Below are positions 62,553-64,000 of a DNA stretch of 64,000 nt, in pieces. The notes below the pieces were generated by a model that was given only the letters and a program-made list of their open reading frames with translations, was not told the DNA's origin and ran no database searches. Within the stretch, counting starts at the first letter, position 1. The number at the start of each line of letters is the position of its first letter. The DNA lies in contig NZ_CP042436.1 in assembly GCF_007971025.1 (NCBI RefSeq), positions 5,208,001 to 5,272,000 on the forward strand, given 5' to 3'. The position numbers and the translations under genes are program-made. Origin of the DNA: Mucilaginibacter ginsenosidivorans. GTDB lineage: Bacteria; Bacteroidota; Bacteroidia; Sphingobacteriales; Sphingobacteriaceae.

Positions 62553-63434
62553 TTAGTTTGATGACAAAGCAGCCGCACCGCTCACAATTTCGGTAAGCTC
62601 GGTTGTAATGGCTGCCTGCCGTGCCTGGTTGTAGGATAATTTTAATTGCTTAAGCAATTCGCCTGCATTATCAGTCGCCTTATCCATAGCTGTCATACGG
62701 GCGCCATGCTCAGAAGCATGCGAATCCAGAACGGCTTTGTATAATTGTATCTTGATATTCTTTGGTATTAACTGCTCCACGATCTCTTCCTGCGATGGTT
62801 CAAGAATATAGTCGACCTGGTGAGCCGTGTCTACTTTCTTTTCAGATTTAGGAACAGGAAGCAACTGCTCAACGGTCAGGATCTGCATGGCTGCGTTTTT
62901 GAACTGGTTGTAAACCACCTCGACGCGATCAAACTCACCTTTCAGGAAACCTTCCATGATGGCTTCCGTTACCTTCGACACATTGAGGAAATTAAGCGAG
63001 TTGAACAGCTCGTTGTTATCTCCAACCACATTGTATTTACGACGCTGATAATACTCCTGGCTTTTTTTACCGATACCAATTATCGATATATTGCCTGCCT
63101 TATGCTGGGCGCTGTATTTTTCAGATATCAGGTTATTAGCGGTTTTTATCGCGTTAGCGTTAAAAGCGCCGGCCAAACCACGGTTAGACGAAACAACAAC
63201 GATCAGCACCTTGTTCGGCTCGCGCTCCTGTAAAAATGGCGATGAGCCATCTTCCAGTGATGCCGATAGGTTGGCCAGCATATCCTTTAGCTTGTTGGCG
63301 TAAGGTCGCAACTGCATGATCGCATTGGTGGCACGCTTCAGCTTGGCCGCCGAAACCATTTTCATGGCCTTGGTGATCTGCTGTGTCGACGTTACCGACG
63401 ATATCCTGTTTCTTACTTCTTTTAAATTAGCCAT
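62553..63434 (-). CDS. atpG: ATP synthase F1 subunit gamma
   Basis: The 293-residue central-stalk subunit of F1 has the conserved N-terminal helix (NLKEVRNRISSVTSTQQITKAMK) and C-terminal helix (ASEHGARMTAMDKATDNAGELL and the final TELTEIVSGAAAL) that form the rotor coiled coil. The middle has LIVVVSSNRGLAGAFN. It follows atpA on the same strand with a 130-bp gap, in the normal alpha-gamma order. It is the last visible gene of the operon, with a terminator at 62502. Confidence 0.96.
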   Translation of the reverse strand: MANLKEVRNRISSVTSTQQITKAMKMVSAAKLKRATNAIMQLRPYANKLKDMLANLSASLEDGSSPFLQEREPNKVLIVVVSSNRGLAGAFNANAIKTANNLISEKYSAQHKAGNISIIGIGKKSQEYYQRRKYNVVGDNNELFNSLNFLNVSKVTEAIMEGFLKGEFDRVEVVYNQFKNAAMQILTVEQLLPVPKSEKKVDTAHQVDYILEPSQEEIVEQLIPKNIKIQLYKAVLDSHASEHGARMTAMDKATDNAGELLKQLKLSYNQARQAAITTELTEIVSGAAALSSN

Positions 63435-63564
63435 TCTTTTTGAGATGTGAGATTTGAGATACGAGACGTGAGACTTTCACGTCAACCCAAATCCATTATC
63501 TAATTTATCTGGTTAGATATGAGATAAGAAAACTCAAATCTCATATCTAACATCTCATATCTGA
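63435..63564. repeat. Oppositely oriented 7-bp-period repeat arrays between atpA and atpG
   Basis: Five heptads GAGATGT, GAGATTT, GAGATAC, GAGACGT, GAGACTT occupy 63442-63476. Complementary-type heptads CTCAAAT, CTCATAT, CTAACAT, CTCATAT follow at 63533-63560, ending 4 bp before the atpA stop. Because one set is roughly the reverse complement of the other, the spacer can fold into a long imperfect stem. A further TTAGATATGAGAT segment lies between them. Confidence 0.75.
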
Positions 63565-64000
63565 TTAATACTTCCCTGCCAATTCCTTTGCTACTGTTTC
63601 CAGTACGCCGGTTATCTCGTCATCCAGTTTACCGGCTTTCAAAGCAGCCAGCGTTTGCGGGTGGCGTAATTCCAACTGAGTAGTATATTCGTTTTCGAAT
63701 TCTTTGATCTTGTTAACCGGCACGTTACGCATCAGGTTTTTAGTACCTGCGTAAACTATAGCCACCTGTTTTTCAACGGTTACCGGCGAATACTGGCCTT
63801 GTTTCAGAATCTCCACGTTACGGGCACCCTTGTCAAGTACTGTTTTGGTTGAGGCGTCAAGGTCCGAACCGAATTTTGAGAAAGCTTCCAGCTCGCGGAA
63901 CTGGGCCTGGTCAAGTTTCAGGGTACCGGCAACTTTTTTCATCGATTTGATCTGTGCGTTACCACCCACACGCGATACCGAAATACCCACGTTGATAGCA
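63565..64000 (-). CDS. atpA: ATP synthase F1 subunit alpha, C-terminal part
   Basis: This frame is open to the right window edge and encodes the last 145 residues of F1-alpha. The edge reads in frame as AINVGISVSRVGGNAQI, the conserved Arg-finger/catalytic-interface region of alpha, then the C-terminal helical domain with FRELEAFSKFGSDLDAST and HPQTLAALKAGKLDD. The true start lies beyond the window; the in-frame GTG at 63990 is an internal Val. It is upstream of atpG on the same strand. Confidence 0.95.
   Translation of the reverse strand, partial: AINVGISVSRVGGNAQIKSMKKVAGTLKLDQAQFRELEAFSKFGSDLDASTKTVLDKGARNVEILKQGQYSPVTVEKQVAIVYAGTKNLMRNVPVNKIKEFENEYTTQLELRHPQTLAALKAGKLDDEITGVLETVAKELAGKY

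Overview
The window is chromosomal DNA of a Bacteroidota bacterium, most likely from the Sphingobacteriales (Mucilaginibacter/Pedobacter-like). The evidence is type IX secretion (T9SS) C-terminal sorting domains, a GldB gliding lipoprotein, DUF5777 and DUF4136 proteins, many short lipoprotein signals, TAnnTTTG-type promoter boxes and little Shine-Dalgarno sequence. I see no tRNA, rRNA, CRISPR array, insertion sequence or prophage. The exact genus is inference.

Left part (1-28.9 kb). A truncated GT39 glycosyltransferase and a lipoprotein PQQ dehydrogenase with a built-in cytochrome c are followed by a DinB / RidA-like / unknown trio. A tight five-gene minus-strand operon (8470 to 5448) encodes two haem-c lipoproteins, a YceI protein, a DUF5777 outer-membrane barrel and an anchored OB-fold protein. 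Next come 2-oxoglutarate dehydrogenase odhA-odhB and a light/DNA-repair cluster: SRPBCC and cryptochrome DASH on the minus strand, divergent from Dabb, two SDR-type proteins and a photolyase. Two FKBP lipoproteins, a MarR regulator, gamma-glutamyltransferase, a small barrel protein, a T9SS-exported subtilisin and an HTTM/DoxX-like membrane protein complete this part.

Centre (28.7-57.4 kb). A small signal-peptide/PID-CTERM-like protein leads into a 28-kb same-strand array of eight paralogous T9SS surface proteins (P1 to P8). Seven share a constant tail of about 612-618 residues ending in a T9SS sorting domain. Their heads differ: beta-solenoids of about 345, 510 and 840 residues, or a six-blade NHL propeller plus putative Ig and a short beta-solenoid. 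P1/P2 and P5/P6 are evident tandem duplicates. P7 has no head and carries only the distal 332 residues of the tail. Four of the eight genes appear to start with TTG. Only two rho-independent terminators lie inside the array. This modular variable-head/constant-tail locus is the most interesting part of the window.

Right part (57.4-64 kb). A DUF4136 lipoprotein, NAD+ synthase (nadE) divergent from gldB, a two-TM small protein, a DUF4349 lipoprotein, and the 3' end of the ATP synthase operon (atpA partial, atpG). The atpA-atpG junction holds an unusual pair of oppositely oriented 7-bp-period repeat arrays. A second 7-bp-period array overlaps the end of the ggt gene.
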